A stretch of 64,000 nucleotides of DNA from Hyphomicrobiales bacterium (GTDB lineage: Bacteria > Pseudomonadota > Alphaproteobacteria > Rhizobiales > NORP267). The DNA is taken from the NCBI GenBank assembly GCA_021775875.1, contig JAJFHA010000003.1, positions 1 through 64,000 of the forward strand, in the 5' to 3' direction. How positions within the stretch are numbered: position 1 is the first letter of the stretch; each line of letters begins with the position of its first letter. Below are positions 44,078 through 52,964 of the stretch, piece after piece. Under the pieces are notes generated by a model. It ran no database searches and was not told where the DNA came from. It saw only the letters and a list, made by a program, of their open reading frames with translations. Made by a program: the position numbers and the translations under genes.

Positions 44078-44977
44078 GTGGCAACCAGAAGCAGTTCATG
44101 GAAAGCATCAGGTAAACCGATAGCCGGGTCTGATCCGGTAAGGTCTTTTTCGCTGGATAATCCGGATTTGCCCACAAGCCTTGCAGATATGGCCCTGCCG
44201 GCAAACAGCTATCCGTACACACGCCGCATGAAGCGCAAACTATATGATGCCCACCTGCTCGCGCTCCAGGTGGAATTGGTGAAGCTTCAGGTCTGGTGTC
44301 GCGAAAACGGCAAACGGATCGCGATTGTATTTGAGGGCCGGGACGCCGCTGGCAAAGGCGGCACGATCAACCGGCTGACCCAGCATCTTAATCCGCGTCA
44401 TGCCAAGGTGATCGCGCTTTCCAAGCCAACCGAAACCGAGCGCGGGGAATGGTATTTCCAGCGCTATATCGACCATCTGCCGACAGCGGGTGATATAGCG
44501 ATTTTTGACCGGTCCTGGTATAACCGCGCTGGGGTTGAGCGGGTCATGGGGTTTGCCACACCAGAACAGGTCCAGCATTTTCTAAAAGACGTTCCACGGT
44601 TCGAGCAAATGCTGATCGATGACGGCATCATGCTATTCAAGTTCTGGCTGACAATTGGCCGCGAAACCCAGCTTGTCCGGTTTCATCAACGCCGCCACGA
44701 TCCGTTGAAATTCTGGAAATTGTCACCGATTGACATTGCCAGCCTCGACAAGTGGGATGATTATAGCGCGGCCAAAGAAGACATGTTCCGCCACACCCAC
44801 AGAAAAGTAACGCCCTGGACAATTGTCCGCGCCAACGACAAGCGCAGGTCGCGGATCGGGGTCATGCAGCATTTATTGCGCGCACTGGATTATGATAGTC
44901 GGGATTTGGAAAAAATCGGTCCGCCAGACCGCAAAATTGTCGGTAGCAGCAAAGCTTTTATGTTCGATCGGGATTAA
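44078..44977 (+). CDS. ppk2: Polyphosphate kinase 2 family protein
   Basis: A 299-aa PPK2 enzyme, transferring phosphate between polyphosphate and nucleotides. The Walker A-like loop is FEGRDAAGKGGT (near residue 88) and the Walker B region AIFDRSWYNRAGVERVMGF near 146, with a lid module following. It is a single-domain class I-type length. The start is GTG at 44078 after GGCGGAG; the frame upstream has no RBS-supported start. Confidence 0.93.
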   Translation: MATRSSSWKASGKPIAGSDPVRSFSLDNPDLPTSLADMALPANSYPYTRRMKRKLYDAHLLALQVELVKLQVWCRENGKRIAIVFEGRDAAGKGGTINRLTQHLNPRHAKVIALSKPTETERGEWYFQRYIDHLPTAGDIAIFDRSWYNRAGVERVMGFATPEQVQHFLKDVPRFEQMLIDDGIMLFKFWLTIGRETQLVRFHQRRHDPLKFWKLSPIDIASLDKWDDYSAAKEDMFRHTHRKVTPWTIVRANDKRRSRIGVMQHLLRALDYDSRDLEKIGPPDRKIVGSSKAFMFDRD

Positions 44978-45038
44978 ACTCCCTCCCGGATTGCCATGCG
45001 CCGACCCGAGACAACCAAGCCCGTTCCCAATGAAATAA

Positions 45039-45071
45039 TTGACATTCATTGTTTTATGTGCATATACACAT
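45039..45071 (+). promoter_or_regulatory. marR promoter with MarR-type operator
   Basis: TTGACA (45039-45044), 18 bases, TATACA (45063-45068). The near-palindrome ATGTGCATATACACAT (45056-45071) covers the -10 element. The same 16 bases recur at 45557-45572. Confidence 0.6.
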
Positions 45072-45098
45072 TTAATGCTATTTCAATGGACCAGGAAA

Positions 45099-45539
45099 AT
45101 GGATCTGACATCGCCGGAAAATTGTATGTGCTTCAATCTGCGCCAGGCAACGCGAGCCATTACGCAAGCCTATGATGCTGCGCTTAAGCCGATTGGCATT
45201 ACGGGGCCGCAATTCACAATGTTGAGCGTGATGGCAAGTTCCAAGCCGCTTACGATGCTGGAACTGGCAGCAGCCCTCAAGATGGACCGCACAACGCTGA
45301 CCCGAAATCTGAAGCCCCTTCTCCGGGAAGGACTTGTTGAAGTGCAAACCGGAACTGACCAACGTCAACGGATGATCAAGCTTACTCGCAAAGGTATCAC
45401 TCGACGGAAGCGGGCGGAGAAGAACTGGCGATCCGTGCAGGATAAGATCGTTGGTTTGTTTGGAAAAAAGGAATCGACAGCGTTACTGCAGGCGTTAACG
45501 GAATTTGGGAAAACAGCAAACAGCCCTATTTCAGGTTAG
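45099..45539 (+). CDS. MarR-family transcriptional regulator
   Basis: A 146-aa winged-helix dimer. The reading helix region is LTMLELAAALKMDRTTLTRNLKPLLREGLVEVQ (residues about 54-86), followed by a wing with TGTDQRQRMIKLT. The ATG at 45099 has CAGGAA upstream; the longer frame includes the operator and is not coding. Operators before this gene and before the next suggest autorepression and control of the downstream membrane protein. Confidence 0.9.
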   Translation: MDLTSPENCMCFNLRQATRAITQAYDAALKPIGITGPQFTMLSVMASSKPLTMLELAAALKMDRTTLTRNLKPLLREGLVEVQTGTDQRQRMIKLTRKGITRRKRAEKNWRSVQDKIVGLFGKKESTALLQALTEFGKTANSPISG

Positions 45540-45556
45540 AAAAATTTTGCCATTTT

Positions 45557-45572
45557 ATGTGCATATACACAT
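45557..45572 (+). promoter_or_regulatory. Second MarR-type operator
   Basis: Identical 16 bases to 45056-45071, located 27 bases before the membrane protein start. Shared operators imply that the MarR protein controls both units. Confidence 0.6.
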
Positions 45573-45598
45573 TAATACCAACCCCAAGGAAACCAATC

Positions 45599-46264
45599 AT
45601 GAACACGATGCCCGATACGAATAACCCAGCAGAGGCAACCCATGCCCGCTCACCTGGTCTGCATCTGCCACCATCATATATAATTATTTTGCTGGCATGG
45701 TCTGCCAGCGTGATTGCCCTGAGTATGAATGGCGTCTTCTTGCCAATTGACAGCATGCCACCACCGGCCATGCCGGTTGCCATTCTGTTGCCTCCGGCAA
45801 TTTTTTTAACTGCTTACCGGTTGATGCCCAGCGTACGCGCCTGGGTCGCATCACTTGATCTCGCTGCTGTGACGGCGCTGCAATCGTGGCGCATCCTGGG
45901 CGGTGTTTTCATGATGCTCTGGTTTTACGACCTCTTGCCTGCCCTGTTTGCCTGGCCGGCAGGCCTTGGCGACGTTCTGGTTGGCCTGGCAGCACCATGG
46001 GTCACCGCAGCGGTCATTCACAAAAGTCCTGGATGGCGACGCAAATCCATGGCGCTGATCACTGCAGGATTACTGGACTTTGTCCTTGCTGTCACAAGCG
46101 GCATCCTGACCGTTGCTGGCGGTCCGCTGGCGCTTGAAGGGGAAATCGGCTCGAACCTTGTCAACGCATATCCGTTGGTACTGATCCCGGCATTGATTGT
46201 GCCGATATTCATTATTTTCCACCTGATCGCCTGGATCAAAATAAGCCGCGAATTCCGCGATTAA
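45599..46264 (+). CDS. Hypothetical polytopic membrane protein
   Basis: A 221-aa protein with about six hydrophobic helices (e.g. IIILLAWSASVIALSM, VLVGLAAPWVTAAVI, ALIVPIFIIFHLIAWI). No family or functional motif is recognised. The MarR-type operator upstream suggests induction by a small molecule sensed by the MarR protein. ATG at 45599 follows CCAAGGA. A small gene begins 70 bases later. Confidence 0.75.
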   Translation: MNTMPDTNNPAEATHARSPGLHLPPSYIIILLAWSASVIALSMNGVFLPIDSMPPPAMPVAILLPPAIFLTAYRLMPSVRAWVASLDLAAVTALQSWRILGGVFMMLWFYDLLPALFAWPAGLGDVLVGLAAPWVTAAVIHKSPGWRRKSMALITAGLLDFVLAVTSGILTVAGGPLALEGEIGSNLVNAYPLVLIPALIVPIFIIFHLIAWIKISREFRD

Positions 46265-46333
46265 GACCATTCACCAGCGGCCCGGCACCACATGCCGGGC
46301 CCCCAAATTTACCCACCAACAAAGGATATCATC

Positions 46334-46543
46334 ATGACTATGAACAATAGCCAACGCCCATCAGATCCTGGAATTTTGACCCGCACATGGAACTGGTTGC
46401 GAGATATGGATGACGCCATAAATTATGATCCGATTGAAGTTCTGCACAACAGGATTACGCGCCTGGAAAAGCAGATCAAAATTTCTCAGGAAATTGGCGT
46501 CACTGAAGTTGAAAATGCCAGGTTTCAGGAAAGCATCAAATAA
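46334..46543 (+). CDS. Small hypothetical protein (69 aa)
   Basis: A hydrophilic protein starting at ATG 46334 after AAAGGA. Residues 15-45 (TRTWNWLRDMDDAINYDPIEVLHNRI) and the following RLEKQIKI look like short helices with coiled-coil potential. The family is not recognised. It probably belongs to the MarR-controlled unit. Confidence 0.6.
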   Translation: MTMNNSQRPSDPGILTRTWNWLRDMDDAINYDPIEVLHNRITRLEKQIKISQEIGVTEVENARFQESIK

Positions 46544-46551
46544 AGCGAGCC

Positions 46552-47037
46552 CTAAATCCAGCGTCGAACTTTTGCTTTGTACGCAAGATATTCGTCGCTA
46601 AATTTAGCCTCCAAATACCGCTCTTCGCGGCCGATCACATAAACCCGTATCACCAGAATTGCGGGCGCAAGCGCAACCAGAGCGGCAAGAGAACCGCCAC
46701 AGATTGCAAGACCTGCATGGGTGATGGCCATGCCCAGATAGATCGGATTGCACGACCAGCCATAAATGCCATCGGTCATTATCGTGGTGGTGGGCTTCCA
46801 GGGTTCCACATTAGAATCCACCGCCTTATGGCGTAGCGCACCTTTAAGGATCAAGGCAAATCCTACTGCCGCGATCGAGCCACCAACAATTGTCATCCAG
46901 GCCTCTGCCAATTGGGAATTGAACCAGGGAGAGTCGATCCAGAGCCCGACCAGCAGAAAAAAGAGAAAGATCAGGGGTGGCGGAATACGAACGCCTGCTT
47001 CATCCGGCGCACCATTTGCCGAATTGTCTTCAGCCAT
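46552..47037 (-). CDS. Isoprenylcysteine carboxyl methyltransferase-like (ICMT/PEMT) protein
   Basis: A 161-aa membrane methyltransferase with about four helices. The family signature is in the C-terminal half: GIYGWSCNPIYLGM (variant of the RNPxY motif) and later REERYLEAKFSDEYLAYKAKVRRWI, the SAM-binding tail. Bacterial members methylate lipids or unknown small molecules. It converges with the MarR-locus genes. Confidence 0.88.
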   Translation of the reverse strand: MAEDNSANGAPDEAGVRIPPPLIFLFFLLVGLWIDSPWFNSQLAEAWMTIVGGSIAAVGFALILKGALRHKAVDSNVEPWKPTTTIMTDGIYGWSCNPIYLGMAITHAGLAICGGSLAALVALAPAILVIRVYVIGREERYLEAKFSDEYLAYKAKVRRWI

Positions 47038-47144
47038 TAGAATTTTTTCCTTTTCGCCCCAAGCCGCTCAATAGAGCCATGCCGCACAGTCCTCAAGGCC
47101 GTCTTTCATCCGCTTCAGGGGTATAAACCACTTACCGTAACCCG

Positions 47145-47834
47145 TCATTTTTGATTTTCCTGTTCTTCCAGCCGCCAGCGCGAAAGCAATTTATCGCGGC
47201 GTTCTGGAATTCGCTCATCCATTGGCGAGAGCGTCATCATTCTGTCAACGCGGAAATGCCTGAAACCGCTCCGCAATTCACACCAGGCAATCACCAACCG
47301 GACACCGCTCATATAGGCAAGCCCGATCGGCCAGATAATACGATCACTGATGACACCGTTGGCATCGCTATATTCGATTTGCAATTTGTGGCGAGACCGG
47401 ATCGCGATACGGATAAAACCGGCATCAACCCGATCAACAACACAATTGGAATTAGTTGGCGCAAAAAGCGGAGCGTCCAGCAAAACCGGACGCAAATCTT
47501 CCGGCACAATAGCAGCGATCTTGGCGATGGCATCGTCGGCCGAACGGCTGAGATTGGAATCGCCCTGGCCGGAGACCAGCCGCGCTCCCAGCATCAGCGC
47601 TTCCAGTTCATCGGCGCTGAACATCAATGGCGGCAAATCGTAGCCCTCATCCATGACATACCCGATACCGGCTTCACCGCGAATCGGAACACGGCTTGCC
47701 ATCAAAGCGGCGATGTCTCGGTAGATTGTGCGTTGGGTCACTTCCAGCTCGCCAGCCATATAGGCGGCGGTCACCGGTCCGCGCTGACGGCGAAAAAGCT
47801 GGATGATTTGCAGCAACCTGTCAGCCCGACGCAT
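47145..47834 (-). CDS. YafY-type HTH-WYL transcriptional regulator
   Basis: A 229-aa regulator. Residues 1-55 form a winged helix (RADRLLQIIQLFRRQRGPVTAAYMAGELEVTQRTIYRDI) and residues about 135-205 a WYL domain (QIEYSDANGVISDRIIWPIGLAYM), a ligand-sensing SH3-like fold. It diverges from the YciI gene, and the intergenic palindrome is the likely operator for both. Confidence 0.9.
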   Translation of the reverse strand: MRRADRLLQIIQLFRRQRGPVTAAYMAGELEVTQRTIYRDIAALMASRVPIRGEAGIGYVMDEGYDLPPLMFSADELEALMLGARLVSGQGDSNLSRSADDAIAKIAAIVPEDLRPVLLDAPLFAPTNSNCVVDRVDAGFIRIAIRSRHKLQIEYSDANGVISDRIIWPIGLAYMSGVRLVIAWCELRSGFRHFRVDRMMTLSPMDERIPERRDKLLSRWRLEEQENQK

Positions 47835-47875
47835 GATACTCCCCTTCGGATCATTTATGCTGATAACAAAACCAT

Positions 47876-47910
47876 ACTGACACTTATTGTCAGTAGAATG
47901 TCAGTATAAT
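47876..47910. promoter_or_regulatory. Operator and promoter between the WYL regulator and YciI genes
   Basis: ACTGACA (47876-47882) and TGTCAGT (47888-47894) form a 7-bp palindrome; a third TGTCAGT (47899-47905) abuts TATAAT (47905-47910), the -10 of the YciI gene. The likely ligand is the WYL regulator. Confidence 0.6.
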
Positions 47911-47966
47911 CTCGCCAAATCCCAAGGCAACAATTCCTTGGGCTGATCGACAGGAGGAAAACCCAG

Positions 47967-48254
47967 ATGTTCGTAGTACTTCTGAAATTTTCGGACAACA
48001 AAGGCAGTGCCGGCCAATTCATGGAAGGTCACAATGAGTGGATCAAACGCGGATTTGAAGACGGCGTGTTTTTGCTGGCCGGTAGTTTACAGCCTAAATT
48101 GGGTGGTTCGGTTATGGCGCACAATACCACACTGGCAGACCTGCAAAGTCGCGTGGATGCTGATCCATTTGTGGTTGAAAATGTGGTGAAATCCGAAATT
48201 CTGGAAATCATGCCAGCAAAGGCCGACCCACGATTGAATTTTTTGCTCGATTGA
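47967..48254 (+). CDS. YciI family protein
   Basis: A 95-aa ferredoxin-like fold protein (YciI/YCII). The conserved positions seen are FVVLLKFSDNK, HNEWIKRGFEDGVFLLAGSL and the C-terminal DPFVVENV. Family members act as small dehydratase-like or binding proteins; the substrate is unknown. RBS GGAGGA precedes the ATG. It is transcribed from the WYL-regulated promoter. Confidence 0.9.
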   Translation: MFVVLLKFSDNKGSAGQFMEGHNEWIKRGFEDGVFLLAGSLQPKLGGSVMAHNTTLADLQSRVDADPFVVENVVKSEILEIMPAKADPRLNFLLD

Positions 48255-48321
48255 GGCTTCAAGGAAAAACTGGAACGAAAAGCTCCATTCGCCACGGCCC
48301 CATCAAGTCAAAACTGCACCC

Positions 48322-48372
48322 ATGAACATGGCGCGCTCATGAACATGGCGCGCTCATGAGCGCCATGACTCC
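48322..48372. repeat. 17-base tandem duplication in intergenic region
   Basis: ATGAACATGGCGCGCTC occurs twice in direct succession near 48322-48355, followed by a partial inverted copy (ATGAGCGCCATG). The other bases of 48255-48470 show no gene. Confidence 0.6.
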
Positions 48373-48470
48373 GGTGTGGCGGGTGCTGGATAAGAACGCG
48401 ACAACACAAAGAAATTCAGTTTAGACGCGCAATTCCTCCTGGACCAGCGCAAGAATGAAAGATTATCCGA

Positions 48471-49169
48471 ATGATCACGCTCTATAAATTTGGCCCGAAT
48501 TTTGGCCTGCCTGACGCCAGTGTTTTTTGTGTCAAAGCTGAAATATTGTTGAAAATGGCAGGCCTCAATTACGAAATTGACCTAAACGGCTTTAAAAATT
48601 CTCCGAAAGGCAAGCTCCCGTATATCAATGATGACGGAAAATTTGTTGCTGATTCAACTTTCATCCGTCTGCACATAGAAGAGAAATATGGCTTTGATTT
48701 TGACGCGGGACTGAATTCCAGGGCAGCCGGTATTGCATGGGCAGCCGAAAAAATGTGTGAAGATCATCTCTATTGGGTGATCCTCAACGAACGCTGGAAC
48801 AATGACGAAAATTTTAACCGGGGACCGCGCATATTCTTCCAGGCCGCACCTGCCCTGATCCGTCCGTTCATTATTCGCTCGATCAGAAAACAGGTTGCCA
48901 AAGGGATCAAGAGCCACGGCCTTGGCAGGCATAGCGACGCAGAAATTCACACCCTTGCAGGACGAGCTATCACCGCATTAGCCGATATTTTGGGCGATAA
49001 TGAATATCTGATGGGGGATAAAATCTGTGGAGCTGATGCGACCGTGTTTGCCTTTATCGATTCAATTTCCTGCACCCATTTCAATAGTCCGGTCATTGCC
49101 ATGGTAGAGGGACACAAGAACCTTGCCGCCTATTGCGACCGCCTGCGCGTAAAATGGTTTTCCGAATAA
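48471..49169 (+). CDS. Glutathione S-transferase family protein
   Basis: A 232-aa GST-fold protein. The N-terminal thioredoxin-like domain (residues 1-75) has ITLYKFGPNFGLPDASVFCVKAEILLKM and GKLPYINDDGKFVADS, with the cis-Pro in KLPYI; the C-terminal helical domain carries the GxxxxGADATVFAFIDS element. The arrangement resembles the FAXC/metaxin-like subgroup. Substrate unknown. Confidence 0.88.
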   Translation: MITLYKFGPNFGLPDASVFCVKAEILLKMAGLNYEIDLNGFKNSPKGKLPYINDDGKFVADSTFIRLHIEEKYGFDFDAGLNSRAAGIAWAAEKMCEDHLYWVILNERWNNDENFNRGPRIFFQAAPALIRPFIIRSIRKQVAKGIKSHGLGRHSDAEIHTLAGRAITALADILGDNEYLMGDKICGADATVFAFIDSISCTHFNSPVIAMVEGHKNLAAYCDRLRVKWFSE

Positions 49170-49185
49170 AGCGAACTGAGTTTCC

Positions 49186-50319
49186 TCAAGCTGTAAGGAT
49201 GGCGGCGGCGATGTAACCGCGTAGCCATTCGAGACTTTTGGCCGGTAATCCGGCACCGATTGCGATAGTGGCATGATCGCCAGCGACAACGATGTTTTGC
49301 CCCCGGCCGTTTGCATCGCGGCGTACGTAAACTTCTTCAACGGAACCGAACGGTATGGTTTTGGGAGGCGTTTTTCCGCCGGCCAGGCCCGCCTCTCCAG
49401 TGATGGAATTGCGATTGATGCGCACAATTCTTGGCGTTCGCCTGTCGCGTAGAATCGCCAAAATAGCAGCGACCAGAACCACCAACCCGATCCCGAGCGG
49501 GATAAGGCTGTTGTTGCCGAGGGACGCAACGCCGCCAAACAGAACCGGGATAATAATCATTGCAAATTGCAGCGCACGCGGAATGCGGGGTGCCAAAATG
49601 GTGATCTTCAATTCAGCATCTTCACCGCTTCCTGACGTTAAAATTTTTAACGTTGGCGGTATTGGTGAATTTGGATCAAACCGATTTTCAAATTTACCTT
49701 CTGCGCTCAGTTCGCGGATGGATTTATCCAGATCGTCCGCGTGGCGCGCGGCCTGGCCGGTACCGCCCATGACGGATAATTCGAGTGCGCTGGCATAGTC
49801 TTCGATTTTCTGACGTGGCATCTTCATACCCGGCTGCACGAATAAAGGAACTGCGCGTGCCGGGTTCTGGTGCGCCAGTTCCACGATCTGATAGGTGGTG
49901 GAGCTGTTCTTACTTTTGATCACACGGGTATAATGGCGGATCCCTTTATACGCCGATAAAGGCTCCTGCCAGTTACGTCGGCCAAGGGGCGTGCGCTCGC
50001 CAAAGCTGACTCGGGTGCGGGTAATGTTCAATGTGCGACGAACCGTGAGCTGATACAGACCACCCAAAATCAAACCCAATCCGATCAGGGGGAAAATGAT
50101 TATAAAGACCCAGATTATGGGTTCGGACGCGCCTCCACCGAATATCATCGGGGCAAGAAATCCGGAGGTGATAGCGAGCCAGACGACACCGAAAATGATC
50201 AGAAAAAACGTCTGAAATTTACTCTGCTTCAGATTTATTTCAACCGGCAGACGGGAAAGGTCTGCGACAACACGAACATTGCGCCAAAGATTTTCGAGCG
50301 ATTTTTCCGATTTTGACAA
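49186..50319 (-). CDS. Hypothetical membrane protein (377 aa)
   Basis: It has four hydrophobic helices in two pairs (residues about 36-58 and 68-90; 242-262 and 268-290) separated by soluble regions that look like two related beta domains (e.g. VSFGERTPLG...and IVRINRNSITGEAGL, PH-like). No family name can be given with certainty. It starts 8 bases after the zinc metallopeptidase stop and is cotranscribed with it. Confidence 0.7.
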   Translation of the reverse strand: MSKSEKSLENLWRNVRVVADLSRLPVEINLKQSKFQTFFLIIFGVVWLAITSGFLAPMIFGGGASEPIIWVFIIIFPLIGLGLILGGLYQLTVRRTLNITRTRVSFGERTPLGRRNWQEPLSAYKGIRHYTRVIKSKNSSTTYQIVELAHQNPARAVPLFVQPGMKMPRQKIEDYASALELSVMGGTGQAARHADDLDKSIRELSAEGKFENRFDPNSPIPPTLKILTSGSGEDAELKITILAPRIPRALQFAMIIIPVLFGGVASLGNNSLIPLGIGLVVLVAAILAILRDRRTPRIVRINRNSITGEAGLAGGKTPPKTIPFGSVEEVYVRRDANGRGQNIVVAGDHATIAIGAGLPAKSLEWLRGYIAAAILTA

Positions 50320-50327
50320 AATACCGT

Positions 50328-51338
50328 CTAAATCTGGCTGGCGTTAAACGTATCGCAATCGCGCAGGTTTCCGCTTTCCAGACCACGCGAAAACCAGCGC
50401 ATGCGTTGTTCTGACGATCCATGGGTAAACGAATCCGGCACAACCCGCCCCTGGGCCTGGCGCTGGAGGCGATCATCGCCGATCGCCTCTGCCGCGTTCA
50501 TGGCTTCTTCCACGTCACCATCTTCCAAAATTTGGCGGGCATTATCAGCGTGATGGGCCCAGATGCCAGCAAAGCAGTCTGCCTGCAATTCCATACGCAC
50601 CTGGATGGCGTTGGATTGACTTTGGCCAGCACCCGATTGGGCAGCGCGGACACGTTCGGACACCCCAAGCAGGGTCTGGACATGATGCCCGATCTCGTGG
50701 GCAATCACATAAGCCTGGGCAAAATCGCCCGGTGCGCCAAAACGGTTACTCAGATCGTTGAAGAAAGAGAGGTCGATATAAACCTTCTGGTCGCCCGGAC
50801 AATAAAACGGCCCCATCGCAGATTGCGCGGTGCCGCAGGCTGAACGCACAACGCCTTCAAACAAGACCAAGCGCGGTTCGCGGTAATCCTGACCAAATTG
50901 CTGGAACAGCGCGTTCCAGGTATCTTCGGTATCGGCCAAGACGACAGAAATAAATGCCGCAGCATCGTCGCTGCTTTGCTGTGTACTTGTCTGACTGGTC
51001 CGACCCGGCTGGTTGTCGCGGCCCTGAACATCCGGCAATTGCGGGAAAGTCTGGCCGCTTGGATTATTGCCCGACGGGGTATTTACCGGCGACTGATCAA
51101 ACAGGCTACCAAGATCACCACCAAATAACAGCACCAGCACAATGACGATAATCATGCCAATGCCGCTTATGCCACCACGGCGCACCGGTTGGCGACCGCC
51201 GCCGGGGAGACGGAACCCACCGCCGCCCCCACGACCACCACGGGGGAATGGAAATCTGAACCCACCGCTGCCGCCGCCCGAACTGGAACCCCGGCGGTCT
51301 TCAACATTCTGACTTCGTCTACCGCCGCGCCAACGCAT
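50328..51338 (-). CDS. ypfJ: YpfJ-type neutral zinc metallopeptidase
   Basis: A 336-aa membrane-anchored metalloprotease. An R/G-rich N-terminus is followed by one helix (GISGIGMIIVIVLVLLFGG) and a periplasmic domain with the zinc motif HEIGHHVQ near residue 213 and a downstream glutamate region (RMELQADCFAGIWAHHA). It is the KPN_02809/YpfJ family; the physiological substrate is unknown. Length is typical. Confidence 0.93.
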   Translation of the reverse strand: MRWRGGRRSQNVEDRRGSSSGGGSGGFRFPFPRGGRGGGGGFRLPGGGRQPVRRGGISGIGMIIVIVLVLLFGGDLGSLFDQSPVNTPSGNNPSGQTFPQLPDVQGRDNQPGRTSQTSTQQSSDDAAAFISVVLADTEDTWNALFQQFGQDYREPRLVLFEGVVRSACGTAQSAMGPFYCPGDQKVYIDLSFFNDLSNRFGAPGDFAQAYVIAHEIGHHVQTLLGVSERVRAAQSGAGQSQSNAIQVRMELQADCFAGIWAHHADNARQILEDGDVEEAMNAAEAIGDDRLQRQAQGRVVPDSFTHGSSEQRMRWFSRGLESGNLRDCDTFNASQI

Positions 51339-51427
51339 TTACGTCTCCTGTAATCTATTCAGGGCCGAAAACCCGCTTGTTTCAAAGAATATAGTGCGGC
51401 AATCCTTCATGGTCCAGATTTAGCGGC

Positions 51428-51973
51428 CTAATCTTTCAGCGCGGCAAGCAAAGGTTCATAGCCGCCTTCTGCCAACGCTTTCCCGCGCGCTTCATAAAGC
51501 GCCGGGTTTCCTATTACCCCGTGCCCTTCCAGAAGCCGGTTCATGAAATTGAAGGTACAGGCCACAAGGATGGCATTGTGCAATGCGTCTTCGCTCCACC
51601 CGGCTGCATACACTGCCTGGGCGTCTTCTTCTGAAATCGCTGTCATGTCTTGGGTCAGGATGCCTGCATATTTAAGCAGCGGCACCATTTTTGGCTCCAC
51701 GCCGGATGTCTCCAGATTTTCGAACATCGCGTCCAGCACCTCCCGCTTGACGCCATAATCAACAACGCAGGCCGAATGGGTGCCGTAACAATATTTACAG
51801 CCATTCAGTCCCGATACATATGTCGCGATCAATTCGCGCTCCGCGGCCGTCAGGGGACCAGGGGCACGAAGCACCTCGTGATGATAATTCGTCAGATGGC
51901 GCGCCGCAGCCTTGTTCAATTCAAAAATACTCAGTGCCGTGGGCCGTTTCCCCAAGCTTTCAAAAAATGCCAT
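51428..51973 (-). CDS. Carboxymuconolactone decarboxylase-type peroxidase-related protein
   Basis: A 181-aa AhpD-like helical protein. The redox pair is CKYCYGTHSA near residue 58, with glutamate and histidine in the proper positions, so peroxidase activity is likely. The family name peroxidase-related enzyme fits the length. It diverges from the cupin gene. Confidence 0.9.
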   Translation of the reverse strand: MAFFESLGKRPTALSIFELNKAAARHLTNYHHEVLRAPGPLTAAERELIATYVSGLNGCKYCYGTHSACVVDYGVKREVLDAMFENLETSGVEPKMVPLLKYAGILTQDMTAISEEDAQAVYAAGWSEDALHNAILVACTFNFMNRLLEGHGVIGNPALYEARGKALAEGGYEPLLAALKD

Positions 51974-52105
51974 TTCAATTCCTCTCGCTATTTTCTGTTG
52001 GGCAAAGCATCACCGAAAAATCCGTTCTAGGCAAATCTTGATTTATTGATCCGGATCGTGGACGATTGTCCGTGAACCAACAAAATCAATCATGTGGAGG
52101 CGGGA

Positions 52106-52555
52106 ATGACAATTCTAACACCAGGGATTACCCCGGATGGGGAAAGCATAGACGGCGATATCTGGAATGTTCTCGGACAGACTTATATTCCGAAGGAAGT
52201 GACGGAAGAAAGCTTTTCCTGGCACGCCACTTTTCCGCCCGGCACCTTTGTGCCACCGCATATTCATCCAACCCAGGATGAATTTATCCTGATGCTGGAT
52301 GGCCGCTTCGATCTCGTTCTCGGTGGTGAAGAAGTGGTTGCCAATAGCGGCGACCTGATCCGTCTGCCGCGCAATATCCCTCACGGCATTTTCAACAAGT
52401 CGGAAAGCGATGTGACCTGCTTCTTCTGGGTAACACCAACCCGGAAGCTTTATACTTTGTTCCAGAAAATCCACAATGTGGATGACCCAAACGAAGTTGT
52501 TCGTATCGCAGCAGATCACGAAATCGAATTTCTGCCGCCTCCAGCAGGGGCATAA
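52106..52555 (+). CDS. Cupin domain protein
   Basis: A 149-aa single cupin barrel. The first motif PPHIHPTQDEFILMLDGRFDL gives the H-x-H and E metal ligands (near residues 53-60), and the second is RLPRNIPHGIFN. It begins with GGAGGCGGG before ATG 52106. It is followed by an ABM protein gene 26 bases later and may act in the same pathway as the nearby monooxygenase and nitroreductase. Confidence 0.9.
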   Translation: MTILTPGITPDGESIDGDIWNVLGQTYIPKEVTEESFSWHATFPPGTFVPPHIHPTQDEFILMLDGRFDLVLGGEEVVANSGDLIRLPRNIPHGIFNKSESDVTCFFWVTPTRKLYTLFQKIHNVDDPNEVVRIAADHEIEFLPPPAGA

Positions 52556-52581
52556 GGCGGGGTTCACCGGGTCTCTGAAGC

Positions 52582-52917
52582 ATGCCTTCCATCAAAGCCG
52601 ACAATGAATTGTGCACCGTAATTGTAACTGTGGACGGTACTGCAGAAGCGATTGCAAGAATTCTCGATCACGCGACCGAAGGGCTTTCCGCCTTTGCTGG
52701 CTTTAAGGGTTTTCGCGGCGGCGCCACTCACCGCTCATCGGATGGCAGGCGCCTGGTTCAATATCTGCAATGGGATAGCGAGGCCGACCACCTGGCTTGC
52801 ATTGGCGATCCTTGTTGGGACAAATCTCCGTCTAGTCGGCAATTCAAGGATATGATGGAAGTTGGCGATATCGCCGTTGACATGCGGACCTATTTGATCG
52901 AGCGGAGCACGGATTAG
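52582..52917 (+). CDS. Antibiotic biosynthesis monooxygenase-like (ABM) protein
   Basis: A 111-aa ferredoxin-like fold protein. The beta-strand start CTVIVTVDGTAEAIARIL and GFKGFRGGATHRSSDGRRLVQYLQWDS fit the ABM pattern. Usually dimeric; the function is unknown. It follows the cupin closely. Confidence 0.82.
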   Translation: MPSIKADNELCTVIVTVDGTAEAIARILDHATEGLSAFAGFKGFRGGATHRSSDGRRLVQYLQWDSEADHLACIGDPCWDKSPSSRQFKDMMEVGDIAVDMRTYLIERSTD

Positions 52918-52964
52918 TAGTCCCTCTTTTAGGGAGCGGATGTCGATCGAAGAGATTTCAGAAT

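Noticed and set aside
47151-47909. 252-codon plus-strand frame opposite the WYL regulator
   Set aside because: It is antisense to a gene with clear HTH and WYL domains.
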